Assembly: GCA_004293295.1 (NCBI GenBank)
Contig: RDYC01000382.1
Location: 1-6,369 of the forward strand
Source: Bacteroidota bacterium
GTDB lineage: Bacteria > Bacteroidota > Bacteroidia > UKL13-3
Direction: 5' to 3'
DNA: 6,369 bases
The position numbers and the translations under genes were made by a program. Below are positions 1 through 6,369 of the stretch, piece by piece. The notes beneath the pieces are model-generated. The model was not told the origin of the DNA. It saw nothing but the letters and a program-made list of their open reading frames with translations, and made no database searches. Position 1 is the stretch's first letter, and the number at the start of each line of letters is the position of its first letter.

Positions 1-906
1 GTTGAAAACAATGGAAACAATCAATTTAGCTGGAGTGATACAAGCGGTTGTGAGTTAAAGTTTGTAAACAACCTGGAACCAACTCGCTGCATGAATGCAA
101 CAGTTGTTGATAACCAATTTATACGTGTAACATGGCAAAAAAGGAATTACCGCTTTAATTTCAAGTATCAGGTTTTTAGAATGAAAAGTGATGAGGATGC
201 TCCTTCTTTTTATATGGAAACCACCGACACTTTTTTATTGGATAAGCAAGTTGATGTAGATAATTTTAGTTATGCATACTTGGTCTATTTGATTGACGAA
301 TGTGGTGCTATGAGTAAAGCAAGCAACCTTGCAAAATCAATTCAGCTTAAAGCCGCCCTTGAGCCGAATAAAACATCTGGCTTTGATCCGGTATTGCAGT
401 TTAATACCTATCAAAAGTGGGAAAATGGAGTAGATAAATACCAAATTAACTTATTTCAAGAACCAACACTAACAACCTTTAATAACATTGCAACGCTTAA
501 TGCAAGCGATTCACTGTTCGTGCATACATCATTTAAAGTGGAAGGCTTTGATTTATGTTACCAAATTGTGGCGACTGAAAAAGGCGGCTATGGACAAGTG
601 AGCCACTCAAACATTTCTTGTATATCAACTCAACCAACCTTGTTTGCTCCCAATGCCATAACGGTTAATAATGATGGAATTAATGAAAAATTTGAAATCA
701 AAGGATTGTTTTTAAATGAGTTTAAGATACGAATTTACGACCGTTGGGGCACATTGGTGTTTGAAAGCAATGATATAAAACAAAGTTGGGATGGAAGAAT
801 TGATGGCAAAGCCGCGATGGCAGGGGTGTATTCCTATTTAGCCGAAGGAAGAGGGAGGAAAAATCAACCGGTTATCATAAAGGGTACACTCACCATCATT
901 AATTAA
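1..906 (+). CDS. T9SS-secreted surface protein, C-terminal part (5' end outside window)
   Basis: This is the C-terminal part of a large secreted protein. The frame is open from base 1 (301 residues visible) and the stop is TAA at 904-906, so the ATG at 91 is most likely internal and the gene starts before the window. Residues about 31-117 and 120-210 look like two fibronectin type III-like beta-sandwich modules, with alternating hydrophobic strands and paired 'Y-x-V/I' strands ending in Cys-containing segments. Residues 214-301 match the gliding-motility-associated C-terminal domain (CHU_C, TIGR04131-like): 'FAPNAI' then 'NNDGINE' (223-229), 'IYDRWGTLVFES' (about 245-256), 'WDG' (263-265), 'GVYSY' (275-279) and a final 'KGTLTIIN'. 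In this family that domain is the type B sorting signal that sends cargo through the type IX secretion system to the cell surface. No catalytic domain is visible, so the role (adhesin, enzyme or structural protein) depends on the missing N-terminus. The gene converges on yebC across a 36-base gap with no clear terminator hairpin. Confidence 0.88.
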   Translation, partial: VENNGNNQFSWSDTSGCELKFVNNLEPTRCMNATVVDNQFIRVTWQKRNYRFNFKYQVFRMKSDEDAPSFYMETTDTFLLDKQVDVDNFSYAYLVYLIDECGAMSKASNLAKSIQLKAALEPNKTSGFDPVLQFNTYQKWENGVDKYQINLFQEPTLTTFNNIATLNASDSLFVHTSFKVEGFDLCYQIVATEKGGYGQVSHSNISCISTQPTLFAPNAITVNNDGINEKFEIKGLFLNEFKIRIYDRWGTLVFESNDIKQSWDGRIDGKAAMAGVYSYLAEGRGRKNQPVIIKGTLTIIN

Positions 907-942
907 AAACAGGTGAGCTAGGGCTGTGGTAGCGGTATGTAC

Positions 943-1389
943 TTATTTGATATTGGTCCAAACGTTGGTCACATCGTCATCATCTTCAATCACGTCTAAC
1001 AAAAGATTAACTTCTGCTTCTTGTTCTTCTGTTAACTCAATGCTATTGGTTGGTAAGCGTTGAAGTTCTGCATTAATTATTTCTAGTTTACGTTCTTCCA
1101 ACGCTTTTTGCATAGCCCCAAATTCCGTAAATGGAACAGAAATGATTAAATGCCCTTCACCATCATCTTCCATATCTTCCATGCCAAAATCAATCAGTTC
1201 AAGTTCAAGCTCATCAAGGTTTAATTCGGCATTCTTAATCCGGAATATCCCTTTTCTTTCAAACATAAAATCTAATGAGCCACTAACCATAAGCTGGCCG
1301 CCCTTTTTATTAAAGTAGCTTCTTAAGTTAGCAACTGTTCTTGTCGGATTATCCGTGGCTGTTTCAATCACCATCACCACACCGTGCAA
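943..1389 (-). CDS. YebC C-terminal domains fragment
   Basis: This fragment carries the two alpha/beta domains of YebC. Numbered from a possible TTG at 1389, 'HGVVMVIETATDNPTRTVANLRSYFNKKGG' (written here in pieces: HGVVMVIE, TDNPTRTVANLR, FNKKGG) spans residues 2-31, 'GSLDFMFERKG' spans 37-47, an acidic 'MEDMEDDGEGH' segment lies near 70-80, and the family ending 'DVIEDDDDVTNVWTNIK' closes it. The frame is closed upstream by TAG four codons before the TTG, so the fragment has no long 5' extension. A better start is ATG 1374 (residue 6), which overlaps the stop of the N-terminal fragment. Starting there would omit the first strand of the second domain, so independent folding is doubtful. Confidence 0.55.
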   Translation of the reverse strand: MHGVVMVIETATDNPTRTVANLRSYFNKKGGQLMVSGSLDFMFERKGIFRIKNAELNLDELELELIDFGMEDMEDDGEGHLIISVPFTEFGAMQKALEERKLEIINAELQRLPTNSIELTEEQEAEVNLLLDVIEDDDDVTNVWTNIK

Positions 1390-1628
1390 CCCTTTCCCCT
1401 ATCTTGTTTACTGGCCGCCCTATTAATGGCAGCATCAATATTAGTTTTGGGCATATTAGCCGCTTTAGCATTGGCAATAATTGCACGTAAACGTGAGTTT
1501 CCATCAGGGTCTGTTCCTCCGGCTTTAACGGCTATAGCAATTTCCTTTCCTATTTTGGTAAAAGTTCGGCTCATCTTATTATAGCGAGCAAACATTTTAT
1601 GTTTACGTTTCTCAAATACGCGTCCCAT
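1374..1628 (-). CDS. YebC N-terminal domain fragment
   Basis: This fragment has 84 codons, of which residues 1-76 are YebC-like and the last eight ('RGKGCTVW') are out-of-frame tail. It corresponds to the helical N-terminal domain: basic start 'MGRVFEKRKHKM', then 'FTKIGKEIAIAVKAGGTDPDGN', 'SRLRAIIANAKAANMPK' and 'NIDAAINRAASK', all family hallmarks. ATG 1628 is the natural start because the Bacteroidota proteins begin with 'MGR'. It lies 56 bases after the stop of the outer-membrane protein gene on the same strand, and no clear Shine-Dalgarno site precedes it. Whether the fragment is made as a stable protein is unknown. Confidence 0.6.
   Translation of the reverse strand: MGRVFEKRKHKMFARYNKMSRTFTKIGKEIAIAVKAGGTDPDGNSRLRAIIANAKAANMPKTNIDAAINRAASKQDRGKGCTVW
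1389..1404 (-). other. yebC deletion/frameshift junction
   Basis: Read on the minus strand, the last good codon of the first half is GAT (Asp76). It is followed by two leftover bases (AG) and then GGG AAA GGG TTG CAC in the new frame (Gly-Lys-Gly-Leu-His), which matches the family block after the missing strand. The junction is a purine-rich run, AGGGGAAAGGG. It may mark a slippage or short-repeat deletion, but the ancestral sequence is not present, so no flanking repeat can be shown. Confidence 0.6.
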
Positions 1629-1684
1629 AGTGTGTAGTCATTAAAAATGCAATTTTCGGGAATTTAATGGTAAAGCACAAACAA

Positions 1685-3373
1685 TTAAAAATCCCACCTG
1701 CGTTCTCCAAAATTCCATCGAAAGGTAGCGGTAACAAATACTGTTTCGGTATTAAAAATAGCCATGTCGCTTTTTGTTGTTCTATATAAGGCACTTAAAT
1801 CTAAAAATAAGTTGTGTTTTATCATGTAACTTAGCAAAATATCTGCAATCAGTAAATTGGTTTTTACTCCTTGGGTAATTCTATTACCAAACAACCTTGG
1901 CAAGCTGTTGTCCTCATAAGAGCGTCTGATATCTTTTCCCCAATTACTTCCATTGGTATCATTTCCATAAACAGCATAAATGGCACTGGCCTTAAGCCAA
2001 ACCCTATTGCTCATTTGAAATCGGATAATGCCAATTTGTTCATAAAAGTTAGCTCCTAGCGGGTGTGCCATGTTTTGGTTAAAGTTTACATATGCATTCT
2101 TAGGGTTAAATGAAGTATACATGTAAGGCCTGCAAACATTGGTTTCCGATTGCAGGTCAAGATTTTTTACCCCAAAAGCATCAATATATTTTATTCCGAA
2201 TTGTGAAGCCCACTTATTACCAAACCAACCTCTGGTACTCAATAATTCTTCAACCTTTAATTCACTTAGAACAAATTGGCCATATAATTGAAAATGACGT
2301 AGGAAATTCCACTTAAAATCAGCACCGATAATACTTTTATCAGGACTATTCAGGCCATTTTCTATCGGTTTATAAAAAATAATCGGGTTAAGATACTCTA
2401 ATTCATAACCAGATGACCCAAATGTGCTATCCCGGTGAAAGGATATGGTTTGAAATAAACCAATATTAAACGACTTAGTTAAGTTAACATTAGCATAAGT
2501 TGTAGCATAATAATGCCGTTTAGGCTTTACACGCTGAGTAGGAGGAACCCAGTCATAAAGTGTGCCCCAGATATTGGTATAGTTTATTTTCCAAATTCTT
2601 GTATTTACACGCAGAAAGAGTTGGTCGCGGCTAAAATCGCTCATGTAGAAAGTCCTAAAACCGTTGCCTAAAAAATTCTTACCATGTCCAAATTGGATAT
2701 CAAAATATTTACACGGTTGATAAACCATATACCCCGTTGCAATGCTATGATTCATTGGTGCAGAAATGCTATCAACAGGTGTGTTTTTTAAGAAACCTGC
2801 TCCCGGAATGGCTTTGTTGGCAAGGTAAAAATCAAATGCCCAACTATTCAGCGTAATAATTTCATCGTTCAGTGAGGTGTAAAATCCCAATTTACTTCCA
2901 ATGTTTCCGCGTATTTCAATACCCCGATTATTGATACTCAATAGTTTTCCAGATCTGTTGTCATAGCCCATTTGCAAATAAGCAGTTGGGTTTGCAACAA
3001 TGTTAAAATCCTTAGATACAAGCGAAAGTGCTGCCGATTTACGTTTGTAAAGCCCTAAAAACTTACGTTTACTAAACGTAGATTCGGAGTTGCTAAACTC
3101 AAAATTATCATATTGCAGGTAGGCTAAATTAAAATAATCACGACCACTTAAGTTGCTACCGGTAACATTAAAGCTATCTACATAGGCTGCAATACGGTTT
3201 CTTTGAAATGAGCGGTTTGAGGTACTAAACTCCTGGGGGGTGGCCAACCTGCCAGATTTAATTTCAAATCTATCTAATAAGTGGATGCTGTGTCCATTTA
3301 AAGGTAAATACGAACCTTGGGCCAAACAATTAAAATACATTGTTGCCAAAGCGATGGTGAGTATGATACGCAT
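1685..3373 (-). CDS. Outer-membrane beta-barrel protein, RemB / capsule-assembly Wzi-like
   Basis: This 562-residue protein has a Sec signal peptide, 'MRIILTIALATMYFNCLA', with likely cleavage before Gln19. The mature part is rich in alternating aromatic/polar strands and ends in Phe, as outer-membrane barrels usually do. Recognisable blocks are 'LNGHSIHLLDRFEIKSG' (about 25-41), 'NRGIEIRGNIGSKLGFYTSL' (149-168), 'QFGHGKNFLGNGFR' (227-240), 'ELEYLNPIIFYKPIE' (324-338), 'GADFKWNFLRHFQLYGQFVL' (350-369) and 'GIKYIDAFGVKNLDLQ' (393-408). From memory these fit the Bacteroidota proteins annotated as Wzi-family capsule assembly or gliding protein RemB. I chose ATG 3373; the frame continues only two codons further to a TTG at 3379, and the ATG gives a cleaner signal peptide. 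No Shine-Dalgarno site is visible. It lies 56 bases upstream of yebC on the same strand and is divergent from ligA. A role in polysaccharide or adhesin display at the surface is inferred, since neither capsule genes nor other gliding genes are in the window. Confidence 0.7.
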   Translation of the reverse strand: MRIILTIALATMYFNCLAQGSYLPLNGHSIHLLDRFEIKSGRLATPQEFSTSNRSFQRNRIAAYVDSFNVTGSNLSGRDYFNLAYLQYDNFEFSNSESTFSKRKFLGLYKRKSAALSLVSKDFNIVANPTAYLQMGYDNRSGKLLSINNRGIEIRGNIGSKLGFYTSLNDEIITLNSWAFDFYLANKAIPGAGFLKNTPVDSISAPMNHSIATGYMVYQPCKYFDIQFGHGKNFLGNGFRTFYMSDFSRDQLFLRVNTRIWKINYTNIWGTLYDWVPPTQRVKPKRHYYATTYANVNLTKSFNIGLFQTISFHRDSTFGSSGYELEYLNPIIFYKPIENGLNSPDKSIIGADFKWNFLRHFQLYGQFVLSELKVEELLSTRGWFGNKWASQFGIKYIDAFGVKNLDLQSETNVCRPYMYTSFNPKNAYVNFNQNMAHPLGANFYEQIGIIRFQMSNRVWLKASAIYAVYGNDTNGSNWGKDIRRSYEDNSLPRLFGNRITQGVKTNLLIADILLSYMIKHNLFLDLSALYRTTKSDMAIFNTETVFVTATFRWNFGERRWDF

Positions 3374-3438
3374 ACACAAATATGCATTTTTTATTTTAAG
3401 GTTTAGTATGTAATATAGAACCCAAATACGGAAAAATA
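3374..3438. promoter_or_regulatory. Divergent intergenic region, ligA and RemB/Wzi-like gene
   Basis: These 65 AT-rich bases separate the starts of two divergent genes, so they should carry the ligA promoter and that of the outer-membrane protein gene. I could not find a clean Bacteroidota -7 element (TAnnTTTG) for either direction. The sole near match, CATATTTG on the minus strand, ends three bases before the ATG at 3373 and would leave almost no leader. The promoter role is therefore inferred from gene layout, not from a motif. Confidence 0.3.
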
Positions 3439-5508
3439 ATGGACGAAACTGCTGCTAAACTCAAAATAGATAAACTTACCGAAGAGCTTACACAACATAA
3501 TTACAATTATTATATCCTTTCACAACCAACAATAAGCGATTTTGAGTTTGATGTTTTACTAAAAGAATTAGAAAAACTTGAAGCTGAATTTCCGCATTTG
3601 GTTCATATAAACTCACCAACCCAAAAAGTTGGGGGCGACATTACAAAAGGGTTTAAGCAAGTTGCACATAAATACCCAATGCTAAGTCTAGGAAACACTT
3701 ATTCAGAGGAAGAGTTGAATGATTTTGACGACAGGGTTAAAAAAAGCATCGGGTCGAACTTTAATTATGTGGCCGAATTAAAATTTGATGGCCTTGCTAT
3801 TAGCATTACCTATGAAAAAGGGCAGTTGATAAGGGCGGTTACCCGAGGTGATGGCACCAAAGGTGACGATGTAACTGCCAATGTAAAAACGATTAAAACA
3901 GTTCCACAACAATTAAAAGGAGAGGGCTATCCCGACACGTTTGAAATACGGGGCGAAATATTTATGCACCGCAAAACCTTTGAAAAACTTAATGACGAGT
4001 ATCGCCAAGAATTGTTGTTAAAGGGTTATGACGATGATGAAATTAAAGAGCGACTGTATAAAAATCCGCGAAACTTTGCATCAGGAACCTTAAAAATGCA
4101 AGACTCTGCAGAGGTGGCCAAGCGGCCGCTAGATTGCTTTTTGTACTTTATTTATAGTGATAATCAGGTGGCTGACAGCCATTATCAAAGTTTGATTAAA
4201 GCCAAGGAATGGGGATTTCAGGTAAGTGAACACGCAAGGGTTTGCCAAAACATTCAAGAAGTAATGGATTTTATCCGATTTTATGATAAACAACGCGAGT
4301 CACTAAGTTTTGAGATTGATGGTGTGGTGATTAAGGTGAACCAATATGCGCAACAACTAGAACTAGGATTTACGGCAAAAAACCCAAGGTGGGCAATATC
4401 CTATAAATATAAGGCACAAAGTGTACTGAGCCAATTAGAAAAAATAACCTACCAAGTGGGGCGCACTGGAGCAATTACTCCTGTCGCAAATTTAACTCCG
4501 GTTCAACTGGCAGGAACCACAGTAAAACGAGCAAGTTTATATAATGCTGACGAAATTGAACGACTCGACTTGCATGAAAACGATTGGGTATACGTAGAAA
4601 AAGGAGGGGAAATTATCCCCAAAATTGTATCTGTAAACTTGTTAAAAAGAAATGTCAACGCATTAAAAATTACCTATGCGCTTAATTGCCCTGAGTGTAA
4701 CACACCATTAATAAGAAGAGAAGGGGAAGCCTTACATTATTGTCCGAATGAAAATGGTTGCCAGCCTCAGCTTATAGGTAAAATAGAGCATTTTATTGGA
4801 AGAAGAGCCATGAATATTGATAGCTTGGGAAGTGAAACAGTTGCAGGACTTTATCAAAAAGGACTCATTAAAAACTATGCAGATTTATATGACCTTACCT
4901 TTGACCAACTTATCGGGCTTGAATTTGAAGTGGGTGAAGATGAAAAAAAGAAGCGCTCACTTAAAGATAAATCGGTTGATAATATTCTTACCGGCATTAA
5001 TGAAAGCAAAAAAGTACCATTTGAACGTGTGTTATTTGCACTAGGAATCAGGATGGTTGGGGAGACAGTGGCAAAGAAGTTGGCTAAACATTTCATTACC
5101 ATTGATAAAATTATCGCAGCAACCAGGGAAGAGATAGCTTCAATTTATGAAATAGGGGATAAAATTGCCGATCAGGTTACCCGTTATTTTGCCGATGGCG
5201 CAAACATTAACACCATAAATAAGTTAAAATTAAAAGGCATACAGTTGGCATTGCACGAAGATGAGCAACTAAATAGAACAGATAAATTGGCAGCAAAATC
5301 GTTTTTGGTTTCCGGCACATTTACCATAAGCAGGGACGAGTTAAAAAAACTAATAGAAAATAACGGAGGAAGAAATGTTGGGAGTATTTCTAAGTCATTA
5401 AATTACCTGATAGCCGGAGATAAAATGGGCCCTGAAAAATTAAAAAAAGCAACAGATTTAGGTATACCCATTATAAGTGAAGAACAGTTTATGGAAATGA
5501 TTCATTAG
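3439..5508 (+). CDS. ligA: NAD-dependent DNA ligase LigA
   Basis: This cytoplasmic enzyme seals nicks in DNA, joining Okazaki fragments and finishing repair, with NAD+ as the AMP donor. The 689-residue protein is complete. The domain Ia NAD/NMN site spans residues 20-45 ('YNYYILSQP', 'ISDFEFD'). The adenylation domain has the catalytic Lys115 in 'KFDG', followed by 'RGDGTKGDDVT' (136-146), 'EIRGE' (169-173), 'NPRNFASGTL' (209-218), 'FEIDGVVIKV' (291-300) and 'KNPRWAISYKYKA' (314-326). The OB fold carries 'QVGRTGAITPVA' (339-350), the zinc finger uses Cys417, 420, 435 and 441, helix-hairpin-helix repeats cover about 442-600, and a BRCT domain covers about 615-689. All key motifs are intact. 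Oddities are Phe37 where E. coli has the important Tyr35, about 11 extra residues before 'NPRN' (around 186-208), and a charged insertion at 498-511. I believe these are features of the Bacteroidota clade. The ATG at 3439 gives the normal N-terminus. The DUF6913-like gene follows 45 bases later. Confidence 0.98.
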   Translation: MDETAAKLKIDKLTEELTQHNYNYYILSQPTISDFEFDVLLKELEKLEAEFPHLVHINSPTQKVGGDITKGFKQVAHKYPMLSLGNTYSEEELNDFDDRVKKSIGSNFNYVAELKFDGLAISITYEKGQLIRAVTRGDGTKGDDVTANVKTIKTVPQQLKGEGYPDTFEIRGEIFMHRKTFEKLNDEYRQELLLKGYDDDEIKERLYKNPRNFASGTLKMQDSAEVAKRPLDCFLYFIYSDNQVADSHYQSLIKAKEWGFQVSEHARVCQNIQEVMDFIRFYDKQRESLSFEIDGVVIKVNQYAQQLELGFTAKNPRWAISYKYKAQSVLSQLEKITYQVGRTGAITPVANLTPVQLAGTTVKRASLYNADEIERLDLHENDWVYVEKGGEIIPKIVSVNLLKRNVNALKITYALNCPECNTPLIRREGEALHYCPNENGCQPQLIGKIEHFIGRRAMNIDSLGSETVAGLYQKGLIKNYADLYDLTFDQLIGLEFEVGEDEKKKRSLKDKSVDNILTGINESKKVPFERVLFALGIRMVGETVAKKLAKHFITIDKIIAATREEIASIYEIGDKIADQVTRYFADGANINTINKLKLKGIQLALHEDEQLNRTDKLAAKSFLVSGTFTISRDELKKLIENNGGRNVGSISKSLNYLIAGDKMGPEKLKKATDLGIPIISEEQFMEMIH

Positions 5509-5553
5509 AAATGAGTAACTTCGTAACGTATCAACATAAGTGGTGAATATTGA

Positions 5554-6096
5554 ATGAAAATAGTAGAAGACTTTAAAAATTACATTGGTCGCTGGCAGTT
5601 GAATCAAGAAGTAACCAAACGCAAACGCCAAAGTACCCTGATTTCTTTTAATCAGGTGCAACATATTGGTATTTTATATCATGCTGATAATAAAGAACAT
5701 GAACAGCTAATTGCCAAATATGCCGGTGAGTTAAGAGCTGAAGGAAAAAAAGTGTTTATGATGGGCTATGTTGATGCTAAATTATTGCCTCATACCAAAA
5801 AATTCTTGCTCAATTCCGAATACTTCTGGAGAGAAAAACTAAATGGGATTAACCTACCTGTAAAAAGCAAAATTGGTCAATTCCTGCAAGTAGAATTTGA
5901 TTTGTTACTCAACTTATACATGGAACCTTTACTACCATTGCAAGCAATTGCTGCATATAGTAAGGCTAAATACAGGGTGGGAAGCCAAATTGAAAATGGG
6001 CTTCAATTTTATGATGCCATAATTGATACCGGCAACCAAAAAAGTTTACACTACTTTATTGAGCAAATTGATTTTTATTTACGCCAAATAAAATAA
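5554..6096 (+). CDS. DUF6913-like small conserved protein of unknown function
   Basis: This 180-residue cytoplasmic-looking protein has no signal peptide or membrane segment. I recognise it, with moderate confidence, as the Bacteroidota family DUF6913 that commonly sits next to dapA; no function is established that I know of. A basic N-terminal helix ('KNYIGRWQLNQEVTKRKRQ', 8-26) precedes an alpha/beta part: strand 'HIGILYHAD' (37-45), helix to about 63, strand 'KVFMMGYVD' (66-74), 'FWREKLNG' (91-98), 'FDLLLNLY' (115-122), 'AAYSKAKYRVG' (133-143), 'FYDAIIDTG' (152-160) and a last helix. The 'FDLLLNLY ... SKAKYRVG' pattern is what I associate with the family. The ATG at 5554 is preceded by an in-frame TGA, so no longer start is possible nearby. 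It lies 45 bases after ligA and 7 before dapA, which suggests cotranscription. The sequence alone gives no link to lysine synthesis beyond position. Confidence 0.75.
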   Translation: MKIVEDFKNYIGRWQLNQEVTKRKRQSTLISFNQVQHIGILYHADNKEHEQLIAKYAGELRAEGKKVFMMGYVDAKLLPHTKKFLLNSEYFWREKLNGINLPVKSKIGQFLQVEFDLLLNLYMEPLLPLQAIAAYSKAKYRVGSQIENGLQFYDAIIDTGNQKSLHYFIEQIDFYLRQIK

Positions 6097-6103
6097 CTTT
6101 AAT

Positions 6104-6369
6104 ATGAAAGGAACAGGTGTTGCATTAGTTACCCCATTTAATGAAGACTTTAGTATTGATTTTGATGCTTTAGGTAAAATTATAGAGCATGGTATTGCAG
6201 GGAGATTAGATTACTTAGTAGTTTTAGGTACAACTGGCGAAGGACCTACACTAAGTAAACAAGAGAAAAAGGATGTTTTTGCTTATGTAGCCAACAAGGC
6301 TGCCGGACGCATTCCTTTAGTAGCAGGAATCGGAGGAAATAACACCAATGATGTTATTGATGATATGCT
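6104..6369 (+). CDS. dapA: 4-hydroxy-tetrahydrodipicolinate synthase DapA, N-terminal part (3' end outside window)
   Basis: DapA condenses pyruvate with aspartate semialdehyde, the first committed step toward diaminopimelate (peptidoglycan) and lysine. The window holds 88 codons of a protein usually about 290-300 residues long. They match the start of the TIM barrel: 'GTGVALVTPFNEDFSIDFDAL' (written in pieces: GTGVALVTPF at 3-12, then SIDFDAL), 'LVVLGTTGEGPTLS' (38-51) and 'IPLVAGIGGNNTNDVI' (70-85). The 'GTTGE' motif gives Thr43 and Thr44, equivalent to the E. coli active-site pair Thr44/Thr45. The Schiff-base lysine and catalytic tyrosine lie beyond the window and cannot be checked. ATG 6104 is the natural start, only 7 bases after the preceding stop, and no Shine-Dalgarno site is seen. 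N-acetylneuraminate lyase is a relative, but the N-terminus is typical of DapA. Confidence 0.95.
   Translation, partial: MKGTGVALVTPFNEDFSIDFDALGKIIEHGIAGRLDYLVVLGTTGEGPTLSKQEKKDVFAYVANKAAGRIPLVAGIGGNNTNDVIDDM

Larger units (their letters stand above)
943..1628 (-). pseudogene. yebC: yebC (YebC/PmpR/TACO1 family), interrupted by internal deletion and frameshift
   Basis: Together the two halves cover nearly all of a YebC family protein. This family has been described as DNA-binding regulators and, more recently, as translation factors that relieve ribosome stalling. The N-terminal half starts at ATG 1628 with the Bacteroidota form 'MGRVFEKRK' and reads well to 'RAASKQD' (residue 76). It then runs out of frame and stops at TGA 1376-1374. 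The family sequence resumes in another frame as 'GKGLHGVVMVIETATDN', matching the usual 'GYGPHGIAV' block, and continues to TAA at 945-943. Compared with family members as I remember them, about nine residues (the usual '..YK..YE' strand) are missing. The frame arithmetic fits a net loss of 25 bases, or 28 if the ancestor had ten residues there. A repaired protein would have about 236 residues, normal for the family. Both halves remain well conserved, so the break is either recent or an assembly artefact. A functional split protein is less likely but not excluded. Confidence 0.8.

Noticed and set aside
907..942. Possible terminator between the converging first gene and yebC (ACAG...CTGT pairing)
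   Set aside because: The stem is only about four base pairs and no T-run follows on either strand.
1384..1584. Plus-strand open frame with a hydrophobic, membrane-like translation
   Set aside because: It lies antisense to the conserved yebC N-terminal domain. The hydrophobic pattern is the mirror of an Ala/Lys-rich helical coding sequence, with no independent start signal.
1612..1794. Minus-strand 60-codon frame between yebC and the outer-membrane gene
   Set aside because: It mostly overlaps the end of the RemB/Wzi-like gene in another frame and has no family resemblance.
3374..3379. TTG at 3379 as the start of the outer-membrane protein gene
   Set aside because: The ATG two codons later gives a standard signal peptide and is the usual start codon; the TTG adds only Met-Cys.
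3374..3438. Bacteroidota-type -7 promoter boxes in the divergent intergenic region
   Set aside because: No full TAnnTTTG with a spaced -33 TTG was found. The one near match, CATATTTG on the minus strand, is three bases from the start codon.
4817..5102. Two overlapping short frames, one on each strand
   Set aside because: Both sit inside the conserved ligA coding sequence and are shadows of it.
5509..5553. Repeated GTAAC motif after ligA as a regulatory site or terminator
   Set aside because: It is a five-base direct repeat, not inverted, with no T-run, and is expected by chance in AT-rich sequence.

Overview
The window looks like chromosomal DNA from a member of the Bacteroidota, probably a free-living or environmental Chitinophagia, Sphingobacteriia or Flavobacteriia-like lineage. 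The evidence is a type IX secretion (T9SS) gliding-motility-type C-terminal sorting domain, a YebC with the short 'MGR.FE.RK' N-terminus, a RemB/Wzi-like outer-membrane protein, a DUF6913-like gene directly ahead of dapA, AT-rich sequence, and the absence of convincing Shine-Dalgarno sites before most starts. No tRNA, rRNA, CRISPR array, insertion sequence or phage gene is visible, and no gap between genes exceeds 300 bases.

Layout from left to right. Positions 1-906 (+) hold the 3' part of a secreted surface protein with two fibronectin-III-like modules and a T9SS sorting domain. Positions 943-1628 (-) hold yebC, broken by a small internal deletion plus frameshift. Positions 1685-3373 (-) encode an outer-membrane beta-barrel protein of the RemB/Wzi-like type. 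A 65-base divergent intergenic region follows. Positions 3439-5508 (+) encode a full-length NAD-dependent DNA ligase (ligA). Positions 5554-6096 (+) encode a DUF6913-like small protein. Positions 6104-6369 (+) hold the start of dapA, cut by the window end.

The genes fall into two sets. The two minus-strand genes (outer-membrane protein then yebC) lie head to tail and may be cotranscribed. ligA, the DUF6913-like gene and dapA run in one direction with gaps of 45 and 7 bases, and look like a housekeeping operon for DNA replication/repair and lysine/diaminopimelate synthesis. The first gene converges on yebC.

I see no new defence, mobile or biosynthetic system. The best second look is yebC. It is split into two conserved halves in different frames, with about nine family-typical residues missing at the junction. 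The first half's stop codon overlaps an in-frame ATG of the second half (TGATG).
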